From assembly GCA_900551205.1 (NCBI GenBank), contig URUW01000005.1, positions 1-24,012 on the forward strand: 24,012 nucleotides of DNA. Direction: 5' to 3'. Positions 14,401 to 22,221 of this stretch are shown in pieces. Source of the DNA: an uncultured Collinsella sp. Lineage in GTDB: Bacteria; Actinomycetota; Coriobacteriia; Coriobacteriales; Coriobacteriaceae. Position 1 is the stretch's first letter. Each line of letters starts with the position of its first letter. The translations under genes and the position numbers were made by a program. A model generated the notes under the pieces. It had not been told where the DNA came from. It searched no databases and saw nothing but the letters and a program-made list of their open reading frames with translations.

Positions 14401-14514
14401 CGAGCGCTTGCTTTGGGGTGGATCTTTCTGGGCGGTTGCCAGGGAAGATTCATCCCATTTTTGTGCATCGAAACGGGTCAAACTTTCCGCTGCGGACCTT
14501 CGCGCAAGGGACAG

Positions 14515-14742
14515 TGGACAAAAAATGCCAAATATGAGTACTGTTGCTGCGTTGGTCACATATGTTTGCACATAATAATGGGCTCCTAATGAGAGTACTT
14601 CTCGTTAGGAGCCCATTTTATTGAACATTTGGGGAGCTACGTCAGCTCGTGCAGCTGGTCGTCATGCCTACAAGCATCAAAAATGCCCCAAATCGCTGCT
14701 ACTAAAAAGGTAACAGTACTCATATTTGATGTTTTTTGACCA
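14515..14742. mobile_element. Second MITE-like element enclosing a bidirectional terminator
   Basis: The left end TGGACAAAAAATGCCAAATA (14515-14534), continuing TGAGTACTGTT to 14545, recurs in reverse complement at 14712-14742 with a few changes. An inner pair follows (GCTGCG near 14546 with CGCTGC near 14693). The element is about 228 bp and carries no ORF of note. The strong hairpin at 14577-14617 lies inside it. It shares no obvious sequence with the element at 1645-1833. The whole interval 14401-14811 contains this element and a GGGGACAGACTTAAATGAC sequence at 14776-14794 of the repeat type common in this group, but no gene. Confidence 0.6.
14577..14617. terminator. Strong bidirectional intrinsic terminator
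   Basis: A 17-bp stem, AATGGGCTCCTAATGAG (14577-14593) with CTCGTTAGGAGCCCATT (14601-14617) and one T-G pair, has a 7-nt loop. TTTATT follows on the plus strand and ATTATTATG on the minus strand. It separates the convergent DUF2207 gene (stop at 14400) and GNAT gene (stop at 14812). Confidence 0.8.
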
Positions 14743-14811
14743 CAGCTATTTGCAGATCACCAAGGCTACTCATTGGGGACAGACTTAAATGACTAGGTGT
14801 GGCTGCCTGGG

Positions 14812-15453
14812 CTAGGCTGTTAGGTCGAGTTCGTAGAGAAAGCTTTCACGCGGCATGTCGTGACGGCGCTCTTCGCGGTTGGCGCGGTGCGTGGCCGTGC
14901 GCTTAAAGCCGTGCAGCTCGTAGAACTTCCACGAGCAGTTGGAATCGGTATACAGGTGTGCGCTGGTCGCCCCGCACGAGGACAGATGTGAGATTGCGGC
15001 GTCGAGCAGCACCGATCCCACGCCCAGGCCGTGGACGTCAGGGTCGACGGCGAGCAGCGTGACCTCATTGTCATGCGGCAGTGGGCTTTTCTCGAGCAGG
15101 CGGTTGTTGGTTCGAATGGTGGCGCGCACAAACGAGAGATACTCGGCGCAGGCATCAGGCTCCAGCTCACGCATCTGCGATAGCAGCGCGCGTTCGGTAT
15201 CCATCCAATGTTCCTTAACGGTGGCGCCGGAGCTCTGTCCCGCACGCGCGAGCGAAATGCCACGCGCCTGACCGTCGATTACGGCAACCTGCGAAAACGT
15301 CGATGACGAAAGGCAATAGGCGAGGTCGCACGCGGCCTCAAGGCGGTTGTACTCATCGTTATCCGAATTGTTATGCCAAAGCTGCTGCAGAATCAGCGCG
15401 ATGGCGTCGAAGTCTTCGGTATCAAACGGTCGGTAGAGAACCCGCGAGACCAT
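14812..15453 (-). CDS. GNAT-family N-acetyltransferase
   Basis: The protein has 213 residues. The acetyl-CoA pyrophosphate-binding loop is VHGLGVGSVLLDAAI (140-154), preceded by the beta-4 strand VTLLAVDP and followed by the beta-5/alpha-4 elements AHLYTDSNCSWKFYELHGFKR, all in GNAT order. It is a cytosolic acetyl transfer enzyme, and the substrate cannot be read from the sequence. The N-terminal 120 residues, with a conserved-looking LWHNNSDN and two helices, are longer than in minimal GNATs and may shape substrate binding. AGAGG precedes the ATG at 15453. It is divergent from purH, with 265 nt between them. Confidence 0.88.
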   Translation of the reverse strand: MVSRVLYRPFDTEDFDAIALILQQLWHNNSDNDEYNRLEAACDLAYCLSSSTFSQVAVIDGQARGISLARAGQSSGATVKEHWMDTERALLSQMRELEPDACAEYLSFVRATIRTNNRLLEKSPLPHDNEVTLLAVDPDVHGLGVGSVLLDAAISHLSSCGATSAHLYTDSNCSWKFYELHGFKRTATHRANREERRHDMPRESFLYELDLTA

Positions 15454-15622
15454 GGTGCCTCTTTCTTTTGCGGATGCATATCGAGCACAGTTCTACCACG
15501 CTATTGGCATCTAATTATGGTGCCCCTGTGTTCCATGAACTCACCGTGCCCATCCCCTCCGCGCGCAAACTTTTTCTGCACATGCGCCCGTTGCGGGGTG
15601 CATCGATGCGCTCGATGCGCTA

Positions 15623-15644
15623 CATTGAATCAGTATTTTCAATG
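15623..15644. promoter_or_regulatory. Inverted repeat upstream of purH
   Basis: CATTGAA (15623-15629) and TTCAATG (15638-15644) form a perfect 7-bp inverted repeat with an 8-nt spacer, about 75 nt upstream of the purH start. It may be an operator or part of a promoter. No known purine-repressor consensus is recognised. The rest of the gap at 15454-15718 shows no gene. Confidence 0.3.
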
Positions 15645-15718
15645 CCGCTGCGCGAGCGCTGCAGATCGACGTATCACCGACTCACAGAGCACGGCGGCGT
15701 ACCAGACAGGAGGACTGC

Positions 15719-17316
15719 ATGGGATCTGATGTGAAGATCGCACGCGCGTTGATCTCGGTTACCGATAAGACGGGCGTCGTCGATTTCGCACGGACGCTGG
15801 TTGATGACTTTGGCGTCGAGATCATCTCTACGGGCGGCACGGCTCGTGCCATCGAGGACGCGGGCGTTCCCGTAACCCCCATCGAGGAGTTCACGGGCTA
15901 TCCCGAGATGATGGACGGCCGCGTTAAGACCCTACACCCCAAGGTTCACGGCGCGCTGCTGGCCCGCCGCGATTCCGAGCAGCACATGCAGGAGGCCGCC
16001 CAGCACGGCATTAAGCTGATCGACCTGGTCGTCGTCAACCTGTACGAGTTCGAGAAGACCGTCGCCAACCCCGAGGTCACCTTTGCGGATGCATCGACAT
16101 CGGTGGTCCCTCCATGCTGCGCTCTGCCGCCAAGAACGCCGCGAGCGTTACCGTCATCTCCGACCCGGCCGACTATGATGCCGTCCTGGCCGAGATGCGC
16201 GAGACCGGTGGCTGCACCACGCTTTCCACCCGTCGCCGCCTGCAGGTGAAGGTCTACCAGACTACCGCCGCCTACGACACGGCTATCTCCCGTTGGCTTG
16301 CCGCTCAGGCAAGCGACGTGGCGGACACCTCTGCCAAGCTCGAGATCTCGCTGGAGAAGGTCGACGACCTGCGCTATGGTGAGAACCCGCAGCAGAAGGC
16401 CACGGTCTATCGCTTTGCCGAGGGCTGCGAGAACACCGCGAGCTCTCAGTTCCCGCTTGTGGGCTCCGAGCAGATCCAGGGCAAGCCGCTCAGCTACAAC
16501 AACTATCTGGACGCCGATGCCGCCTGGAACCTGGTCCGCGAGTTCGACGAGCCGGCCTGCGTGATCCTCAAGCATCAGAACCCCTGCGGTTCCGCCGTTG
16601 CCGAGGACATCACGGCCGCCTACGACCGCGCTTTCGCCTGCGATCCCAAGAGCGCCTTCGGCGGCATCATCGCCTGCAACCGCGAGGTTCCCTTTGAGCT
16701 GGTTGAGCATTTTGCCGACGAGAACAAGCAGTTCGTCGAGGTCATCATCGCCCCGGGCTATACCGCCGAGGCGCTCGAGCGCATGGTCAAGCGCCCCAAC
16801 CTGCGCGTGCTGGCTACCGGCGGCGTGGACCACGGTGCCCAGGTGGAGCTGCGCTCCATCGACGGCGGCATGCTGGTGCAGGAGGTCGACCACGTGACCG
16901 AGGATCCCGCGACCTTTACGTTCCCCACCGATCGCAAGCCCACCGACGCTGAGATGGCCGAGCTCGAGTTTGCCTGGAAGGTCTGCAAGGGCGTCAAGTC
17001 CAACGCCATCCTGGTCTCCAAGGGCAAGGCCGGCATTGGCATGGGCCCCGGTCAGCCCAACCGCGTTGACTCTGCGCTGCTTGCCTGCGAGCGCGCCGAG
17101 GACTTCTGCGAGCGCGAGGGCGTGGAGAAGGGCGGCTTTGCCTGCGCAAGCGACGCGTTCTTCCCGTTCCGCGACAACGTCGACGTGCTTGCCGCACACG
17201 GCGTGACCTGCATCATCCAGCCCGGCGGCTCCAAGCGCGATGACGAGAGCATCCAGGCCTGCAACGAGCACAATATTGCGATGGTTTTCACGGGTGCGCG
17301 CCACTTCCGCCATTAA
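15719..17316 (+). pseudogene. purH: purH (AICAR transformylase/IMP cyclohydrolase), frame broken by a small deletion
   Basis: AGGAGG precedes the ATG at 15719. The N-terminal IMP cyclohydrolase (MGS-like) domain reads normally through [30 protein letters not shown] and VTFADA. At about 16092 the frame changes. The following codons in frame +1 continue the same protein as [19 protein letters not shown], then the AICAR transformylase domain with LRYGENPQQKA, ILKHQNPCGSA, SAFGGIIACNR and [16 protein letters not shown], to the normal end TGARHFRH at 17316. PurH proteins have three further residues (Ile/Val-Glu-Asn/His) between the Ala and IDIGG, so about 10 nt appear to be missing. The first frame stops at 16249 and the second has no good start. 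Either the gene is inactive or this is an assembly error. It would catalyse the last two steps of IMP synthesis. Confidence 0.9.
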
Positions 17317-17327
17317 GTAGGGAGGTG

Positions 17328-17445
17328 GCGCTGCGGCTTGCCCAACCACCGCACCTTGCCGCTCATTCGTCGCCCGCGTACCCAAGTACGCGTCGCTCCT
17401 CTTTCACGGCAATCTGCGGCACCTGGGCAACCCTCGCCGACCTGT
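17328..17445. repeat. Nested palindromic repeat after purH
   Basis: The centre is CGCGTAC-CCAA-GTACGCG (17375-17392). Outside it, TTGCCG (about 17355) pairs with CGGCAA (about 17408), and CCGCA with TGCGG. The outer bases GCTTGCCCAACC and CTGGGCAACC also match partly. It forms an imperfect cruciform of about 100 nt with no U-run, typical of an intergenic palindromic repeat and not of a terminator. Confidence 0.5.
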
Positions 17446-17514
17446 TAGGTTGACTGGGGAGGATGGGATGTTATCTCGTCCCTTGGACCGCCTCGCTTCT
17501 AAAATTATCTCTGC

Positions 17515-17549
17515 AAAAGACGGTCGCTCCGTTTGGAGGGCCGTCTTTT
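17515..17549 (+). terminator. Intrinsic terminator of the purH transcript
   Basis: AAAAGACGG (17515-17523) pairs with CCGTCTTTT (17541-17549), and an inner CTCC-GTTT-GGAG stem extends it. The run of T continues to 17550. It lies 18 nt before the next start codon. Confidence 0.8.
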
Positions 17550-17566
17550 TGGTATAAGAGGACGGA

Positions 17567-18298
17567 ATGACTAACACGAAAGGTATGACCATGCCCCAGA
17601 TTGATGATGCCGAGCTGTTTGGCAATGCCGAGGATCAGCGTGCGTACGAGGACTTTTGCGCCAATCAGGAGGCGGTCGAGAAGTTTACGCTCGACAAGCC
17701 CGCGCTTGTCTGCCGTTGGCGCATGTCCAACAAAAAGGTGCCCATGCTCAACCGCCACATTCGCGCACTGTCCGAGCGCCTGGTGCAGGGCGAGGCGCTC
17801 ACCCATAACATGCTCAGCTGGGCTAAGCAGCACGTTGAGTGGTCGCTTGCCGAGGGCGATTACACCGCGCACGACGGCGTGCTCATGCTGGTGATCGACG
17901 TTAACGGCAATGCCGCCATGACGGTGGGTGAGTACGCGCCGCTGGCCGATACTTCGGCCAAGGCGCTGCGTGCCCGCTCCGCCGAGGCCCGCTCCGAGGC
18001 CGACGAAACCGGCGTGGCGCCCGAGCTGCTCGCTGCCGTCAACAACGGCGAGCTGGCCTTTGTGGCGCCGGCGGACGAGTGCCTGTGTGGCACGGCGACG
18101 CTCATAGAGCAGCTGGCCCAGACCAAGGGCATCCCGGTCACGCGCGTAGACATTCCCGCACAGCTCAAGGGCGCCTTGTTCCTGGTAAGCGACGAGCACG
18201 GCGTGGTGCCTGCCGCCGACGCCGACGCCGCCGAGTCTGATGCCGCGACGGTCGCCTTCTTTGCCGACGGCTACGAAAAGCTTCGCGCCCGCCGCTAA
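17567..18298 (+). CDS. Conserved-looking cytosolic protein of unknown function
   Basis: I do not recognise the family. The 243-residue protein has GAGGA 6 nt before the ATG at 17567; two further Met codons at residues 7 and 9 lack spacing for a Shine-Dalgarno. It is soluble. An N-terminal acidic helix region (IDDAELFGNAEDQRAYEDF) precedes LVCRWRMSNKKVPMLNRHIR. A beta-rich core follows (DGVLMLVIDVNGNAAMTVGE), then an Ala/Glu-rich helix and a second core with CLCGTATLIEQLAQTKGIPV and KGALFLVSDEHGVVPA. The paired cores faintly recall the class IV aminotransferase fold, but no PLP lysine is evident and I would not assign it. The terminator of purH separates it from that gene, so it has its own promoter. 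Confidence 0.75.
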   Translation: MTNTKGMTMPQIDDAELFGNAEDQRAYEDFCANQEAVEKFTLDKPALVCRWRMSNKKVPMLNRHIRALSERLVQGEALTHNMLSWAKQHVEWSLAEGDYTAHDGVLMLVIDVNGNAAMTVGEYAPLADTSAKALRARSAEARSEADETGVAPELLAAVNNGELAFVAPADECLCGTATLIEQLAQTKGIPVTRVDIPAQLKGALFLVSDEHGVVPAADADAAESDAATVAFFADGYEKLRARR

Positions 18299-18477
18299 GT
18301 GATTTTTCTGGGACGGGGATTAAAGAATCATTTTGGTTCCCGCCACCGCTGCGAGTGCGAGGCGGACAAAACGCCCCCGCTCGCGAACAGTTCTGTCACC
18401 TTGGCGATGTGCGTGGCGCGCACCTGCAGTTTCGCAGCCATAATGGTGGCAAGACAATCAAGAGGGGAGCGGAATCC

Positions 18478-19149
18478 ATGGCGCTAATCTATATCGTTGA
18501 GGACGACGAGCCCATTCGTCGTGAGCTTGTCGACATCCTTGCCCGCGCCGGGTTTGAAATCGAGGCCTGCGAATCGTTCGAGCATGTCTCGCGCGATATT
18601 CTCGCCGCCGCGCCCGACCTGGTGCTGCTCGACCTCACGCTTCCCGTCAAGGACGGCCAGCATATCTGCCACGAGGTTCGCCGCGAATCCGAGGTCCCCA
18701 TCATCGTCCTCACCTCGCGCACGACCGAGATCGACGAGGTCATGGCCATGACGCTCGGCGCGGACGACTTTGTTCCCAAGCCCTATAGCGCGCGCGTGCT
18801 CGTGGCGCGCATCAACGCACTGCTGCGTCGCACCGCGGCGTCAGGCGAGCGCAGCACGCTCGTCCACAAGGGGCTGGAGCTCGACCTCGCCCGCTCTATG
18901 GTCACCAACACGGCGACCGGCGACAGCACCGAGCTCACCAAAAATGAGCTGCGTATCCTCTCGCTGCTCCTGAGCCGCGCGGGCAAGATCGTCTCGCGCT
19001 CGGCCATCATGCAGGACCTGTGGGACTCCGACGCCTTCGTGGACGACAATACGCTCACCGTCAACATCAACCGCCTGCGCACCACGCTCGAAAAAATCGG
19101 CATCAAGGGGTATTTGACGACGCATCGCGGCCAAGGCTATTCGGTCTAG
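18478..19149 (+). CDS. OmpR/PhoB-family response regulator of a BceRS-like pair
   Basis: The start at 18478 (MALIYIVEDDEPIRR) is supported by GGGGAG upstream; the frame to 18355 is open but reads as non-protein. The 223-residue product has the receiver domain with Asp9-Asp10 and phospho-acceptor Asp52 (LLLLDLTLPVKDG context), a Thr at LTSRT and Lys in VPKPYSARVL. The C-terminal winged helix contains LTKNELRILSLLL, NTLTVNINRLRTTL and the final THRGQGYSV. The kinase gene begins 9 nt after its stop, so the two are co-transcribed. Confidence 0.95.
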   Translation: MALIYIVEDDEPIRRELVDILARAGFEIEACESFEHVSRDILAAAPDLVLLDLTLPVKDGQHICHEVRRESEVPIIVLTSRTTEIDEVMAMTLGADDFVPKPYSARVLVARINALLRRTAASGERSTLVHKGLELDLARSMVTNTATGDSTELTKNELRILSLLLSRAGKIVSRSAIMQDLWDSDAFVDDNTLTVNINRLRTTLEKIGIKGYLTTHRGQGYSV

Positions 19150-19158
19150 GGGCCGGCA

Positions 19159-20202
19159 ATGTCGTTTGGCAAGTTCTTTAAAGATGCACTGCTTCCCGTC
19201 GCCGTGTGGACGTGCGGCGTGCTGCTGAGCTGCTTTGTGCTGACGGTCGCCGGCGCGCCCGTTTCTATCGTGGTCGTGGCGGTTGGCGTGTCCTTTATCT
19301 TCGGTATGCTCGGCATCGTGATCGAGTACGCTCGCCGTCGCCGTTTTCTGCGTCAGTTGGAGCGCGCGGCAGAGGAGCTCGAGAGTCCCGCATGGGTGCA
19401 GGAGATGGTGCAATGCCCAACCTATGCCGAGGGCGAGCTCGAGTACGAGGTCCTGTGCCGGGTGGGCAAAGCCGCCTGCGACGAGGTTGCCGAGGGCCGG
19501 CGTCAGACCGAAGACTATCGCGACTATATCGAGAGCTGGGTCCACGAGGCCAAGCTGCCCCTGGCGGCGGCTCACCTGATTCTGGAAAACCTCGACGGCG
19601 GCGCAGATGACCCAACACGTGTCGATGACCTGGGTCGCGAGTTGGCTCGCGTGGAACGCTATATCGACCAGGCGCTGTACTACGCGCGCTCGGAAGTCGT
19701 GGAGCGCGATTACCTGATTCGCCGCTGGGATCTCAAGACCTTGGTGACGGGTGCGATTAAGGCCAACGCGCGCGAACTCATTGCAGCGCACGTGGCTCCG
19801 GTGTGCGAAAACCTCGACTTCGAGGTCTTTACCGACGAGAAGTGGCTGGAGTTCATCTTAGGTCAGCTCATCCAGAACAGCATTAAATATGCGCGCGAGG
19901 ACGGCGCGAAGATCGTGTTTTCGGGCGCGTTGCTGGATGAGGGCCTGGCGAGTGAGCGCATTGAGCTTACCGTTGCCGACAACGGTTGTGGCGTGAGCGC
20001 GGCCGACCTGCCGCGCGTGTTCGAGAAGGGCTTTACCGGCGACAACGGCCGCACCACCAAGCGCGCAACGGGCATCGGCCTCTACCTGGTGGCGCGCCTA
20101 TGCTCCAAGATGGGCATCGACGTCACGGCGGCATCCGACTCCGGCGAAGGCTTTGTCGTAACGTTCGCGTTTTCAACGAATAAGTTCCAATATTTCGAGT
20201 AA
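19159..20202 (+). CDS. Intramembrane-sensing histidine kinase (BceS/GraS-like)
   Basis: The 347-residue kinase has two closely spaced membrane helices (about 11-31 and 33-55) with almost no extracytoplasmic loop, which is the intramembrane-sensing layout. The phospho-acceptor is His129 in ESWVHEAKLPLAAAHL, closely resembling the BceS signature WVHEIKTPL. The ATPase domain has Asn240 (QLIQNSIKYA), DNGCG at 274-278 and TGIGLYL at 304-310. BceS-type kinases normally sense antimicrobial peptides through a partner BceAB transporter. No transporter is encoded next to it here, although the uppP gene downstream belongs to the same lipid II/undecaprenyl pathway that such peptides attack. Confidence 0.93.
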   Translation: MSFGKFFKDALLPVAVWTCGVLLSCFVLTVAGAPVSIVVVAVGVSFIFGMLGIVIEYARRRRFLRQLERAAEELESPAWVQEMVQCPTYAEGELEYEVLCRVGKAACDEVAEGRRQTEDYRDYIESWVHEAKLPLAAAHLILENLDGGADDPTRVDDLGRELARVERYIDQALYYARSEVVERDYLIRRWDLKTLVTGAIKANARELIAAHVAPVCENLDFEVFTDEKWLEFILGQLIQNSIKYAREDGAKIVFSGALLDEGLASERIELTVADNGCGVSAADLPRVFEKGFTGDNGRTTKRATGIGLYLVARLCSKMGIDVTAASDSGEGFVVTFAFSTNKFQYFE

Positions 20203-20232
20203 CGCATGCGGCAGACGTCCGCCCAAACAAAA

Positions 20233-20258
20233 CGTGCCACCCCAAACGGGGCGGCACG
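20233..20258 (+). terminator. Intrinsic terminator after the BceS-like kinase
   Basis: CGTGCC-A-CCCC and GGGG-C-GGCACG (20233-20258) fold around AAAC. The stem is followed by CCATCTTTTATC. It lies 31 nt after the kinase stop. Confidence 0.65.
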
Positions 20259-20298
20259 CCATCTTTTATCAGCCAACTCGCTGAAGTAAGGCTGCGAA

Positions 20299-20391
20299 GG
20301 CCGCGAGGCCGGGAGGGGTTTCCTAAGGGCACATCCCGCAGCCGCAACGCGGCGAGGACGTGCCCGTGGAAACCCCTCAGGCCCCGCGGCC
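20299..20391. repeat. Long near-perfect hairpin between convergent genes
   Basis: The arms at 20299-20336 and 20356-20391 match in blocks: GGCCGCG/CGCGGCC, GGCC/GGCC, AGGGGTTTCC/GGAAACCCCT, GGGCAC/GTGCCC, TCC/GGA. An apical GCCGC-AAC-GCGGC stem closes it. The structure is over 90 nt and very GC-rich, ends 14 nt before the stop of the minus-strand stress-protein gene, and has no U-run on either side. It is probably a repeat-type element that also insulates transcription from both sides. Confidence 0.65.
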
Positions 20392-20404
20392 GGTGGGAGC
20401 AACG

Positions 20405-20842
20405 CTACTTTACGACCAAAATGTCGCAGTCGGTATTGCGCAGCAGGAACGTCGAAATCGAACCCAGAAGCGCATACTTGATCGAGGACAGGCCGCGAGC
20501 GCCGCAGAGCACCAGGTCGGGCTTGACCACGTCGAGCATCTCGTCTTTGAGCGTCTCGCGAATACGACCGGCGCGTATCATGACCTCGACCTCGGGAATA
20601 TCGGGATTGGCCTTGGCCTCTTCGAGCTGCTTTTCGATGGAGTTCTTAAAGGCCTCCTCCAGACCGTTGACCAAATCGACCGGATAGGAGCCGGCGCTCT
20701 CGAGCGCCGTGGAATCGATAACGTGGCCGATAATCAGCTTGGCGCCGTTGTTCGCGGCGACCTTGATGGCGCGTGCGAGCACAAAATCCTGCTGCTCAGT
20801 ACCGTCGAGTGAAACAAATACCTTGGTGTAACCCTCGTTCAT
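20405..20842 (-). CDS. Universal stress protein (UspA family), ATP-binding type
   Basis: The 145-residue protein is a single Usp domain. The N-terminal strand and acidic residue are TKVFVSLDGTEQQ. The C-terminal nucleotide-binding signature GARGLSSIKYALLGSIST (Gly-x-x-Gly, about 9 residues, Gly-Ser) marks the ATP-binding subgroup. DILVVK is the canonical last strand. Usp proteins are cytosolic dimers induced by starvation or stress; no specific partner is evident. AAGGAGGAAACC precedes the ATG. A TATAAC on the minus strand at about 20937-20932 may be its -10. The 249-nt gap at 20843-21091 otherwise holds only promoter-like sequence. Confidence 0.93.
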   Translation of the reverse strand: MNEGYTKVFVSLDGTEQQDFVLARAIKVAANNGAKLIIGHVIDSTALESAGSYPVDLVNGLEEAFKNSIEKQLEEAKANPDIPEVEVMIRAGRIRETLKDEMLDVVKPDLVLCGARGLSSIKYALLGSISTFLLRNTDCDILVVK

Positions 20843-21091
20843 GGTTTCCTCCTTGGTCTATCGCACGGGCGCGGGGCTCGTGCGTCGGGCGGGCGCGGGT
20901 GCGTTGACCGCCGGACACTTTATCTTGTTGCAGTTATACCCAAGGATTTCGGTTTAACTGCTCGCAATTCTGTGAACGGGCGAGTTTTTTGGTAAGGGTA
21001 GGCGCGGTCGCACCGCCAACGGTTGATAATGGGACATCGCCCGCATCGTCCGCAGAACATCTACCGGCGGGTGTCTAACGAGGGGGTCCCT

Positions 21092-22072
21092 TTGGATATT
21101 ATCGAGCTTCTAAAATCTGCCTTCATGGGCCTGGTCGAGGGCATCACCGAATGGCTGCCCGTTTCGTCGACGGGCCACATGATCTTGGTGGACGAGTTCG
21201 TCAAGATGAACGTGAGCGAGACGTTCTGGAATATGTTCCTGGTCGTGATTCAGCTCGGCGCCATTCTGGCCGTCTGCGTGCTGTTTTTCCACGAGCTCAA
21301 CCCGTTCTCGCCCAGCAAGGGCAAGGAGGGCCGTCGCGACACCTGGGTGCTGTGGGGCAAGATTGTGCTCGGTTGCATTCCTGCGGCGGCGATCGGCCTG
21401 CCGCTCAACGACTGGATGGAGGAGCATTTCTACAATGCTCCCGTCGTGGCGCTGGCGCTCATTGTGTACGGCGTGCTGTTTATCGTGATCGAGAACTGGC
21501 GCGCAAACAAGCGCGAGGAAATGGCCGTTGCCGGTTCGTTTGGTTCGCGTGCTGTGGTGTCGGGTGGACGTCCCGCCGGTGCGCACTTTGCGGCGCCCGC
21601 CACGGCTACCGCTGAGGATGAGGACGATGACGAGAACCTGGACTTTGGCTCCATCGCCACGCTCGAGGACCTCAGCTGGAAGACTGCGCTGGGTATCGGC
21701 TGCTTCCAGGTGCTTTCGCTGGTGCCTGGTACATCTCGCTCCGGTTCTACCATCATCGGTGGCCTGCTTTTGGGCTGCACGCGCTCGGTGGCGTCTAAGT
21801 TCACGTTCTTCCTAGCTATCCCTGTCATGTTTGGCGCGAGTGCGCTCAAGCTGGTCAAGTACTTCATCAAGGGCGGCACGTTCGGCACCAACGAGATCGC
21901 CATCTTGGGCGTGGGCTGCGTTGTGGCCTTTGTGGTTTCGCTCATCGCCATCAAGTGGCTTATGGGCTTCGTCCGCCGTCACGACTTCAAGTGCTTCGGC
22001 GTCTACCGCATCATCTTGGGCATCGTGGTGCTCGCGTACTTCTTCGTCCTGGAGCCCATGCTCGGCCTGTAA
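21092..22072 (+). CDS. uppP: Undecaprenyl-diphosphatase UppP (BacA) with an acidic insertion
   Basis: The start is taken as the TTG at 21092 (giving MDIIELLKSAFMGLVEGITE). AGGGGG lies just upstream and homologues begin at this point; a longer frame to 21023 adds only Arg/His/Pro-rich residues. The 326-residue membrane protein removes a phosphate from undecaprenyl diphosphate so that the lipid carrier can be reused in peptidoglycan synthesis, and it confers bacitracin tolerance. The motifs EGITEWLPVSSTGH (16-29) and PGTSRSGST (212-220) are intact. Between helices, about residues 139-190 form a low-complexity loop rich in Gly/Ala and then Asp/Glu (TAEDEDDDENLDFG), longer than in most UppP proteins of about 270 residues. 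Confidence 0.93.
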   Translation: MDIIELLKSAFMGLVEGITEWLPVSSTGHMILVDEFVKMNVSETFWNMFLVVIQLGAILAVCVLFFHELNPFSPSKGKEGRRDTWVLWGKIVLGCIPAAAIGLPLNDWMEEHFYNAPVVALALIVYGVLFIVIENWRANKREEMAVAGSFGSRAVVSGGRPAGAHFAAPATATAEDEDDDENLDFGSIATLEDLSWKTALGIGCFQVLSLVPGTSRSGSTIIGGLLLGCTRSVASKFTFFLAIPVMFGASALKLVKYFIKGGTFGTNEIAILGVGCVVAFVVSLIAIKWLMGFVRRHDFKCFGVYRIILGIVVLAYFFVLEPMLGL

Positions 22073-22087
22073 CTTGGTTGACGCTGC

Positions 22088-22187
22088 GCGGCGGCCAGAG
22101 CGACAACTTGTCATTCAAAGAGGGTGGCATGACCAAAAGGTCTATGCCGCCCTCTTTTCATGCCAATTTGTTCGCTCTGGCCGCCGC
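22088..22187. repeat. Outer inverted repeat enclosing the uppP terminator
   Basis: GCGGCGGCCAGAGCGACAA (22088-22106) is matched by its reverse complement at 22168-22187 with a single extra T. The 61-nt loop contains the terminator at 22117-22157. The result is a two-tier stem-loop that could form a cruciform or protect the 3' end of the uppP mRNA. Confidence 0.65.
22117..22157 (+). terminator. Intrinsic terminator of uppP
   Basis: AAAGAGGGTGGCATGACC (22117-22134) pairs with GGTC-T-ATGCCGCCCTCTTT (22139-22157), with an AAAA loop and one bulge. TTCATG follows the stem. It starts 45 nt after the uppP stop. Confidence 0.8.
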
Positions 22188-22221
22188 TCGCTACCGTTGC
22201 CATGACATCGGTGGCTCCGTG

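Noticed and set aside
15946..17385. 479-codon open frame on the minus strand opposite purH
   Set aside because: It is a codon-bias shadow: the plus strand encodes an unmistakable PurH, and the antisense product is low-complexity Val/Leu/Gly/His-rich with no family features.
17328..17445. tRNA or riboswitch after purH
   Set aside because: The nested palindrome lacks tRNA invariant bases, and its position after a stop codon and before a terminator does not fit a riboswitch; a repeat element is simpler.
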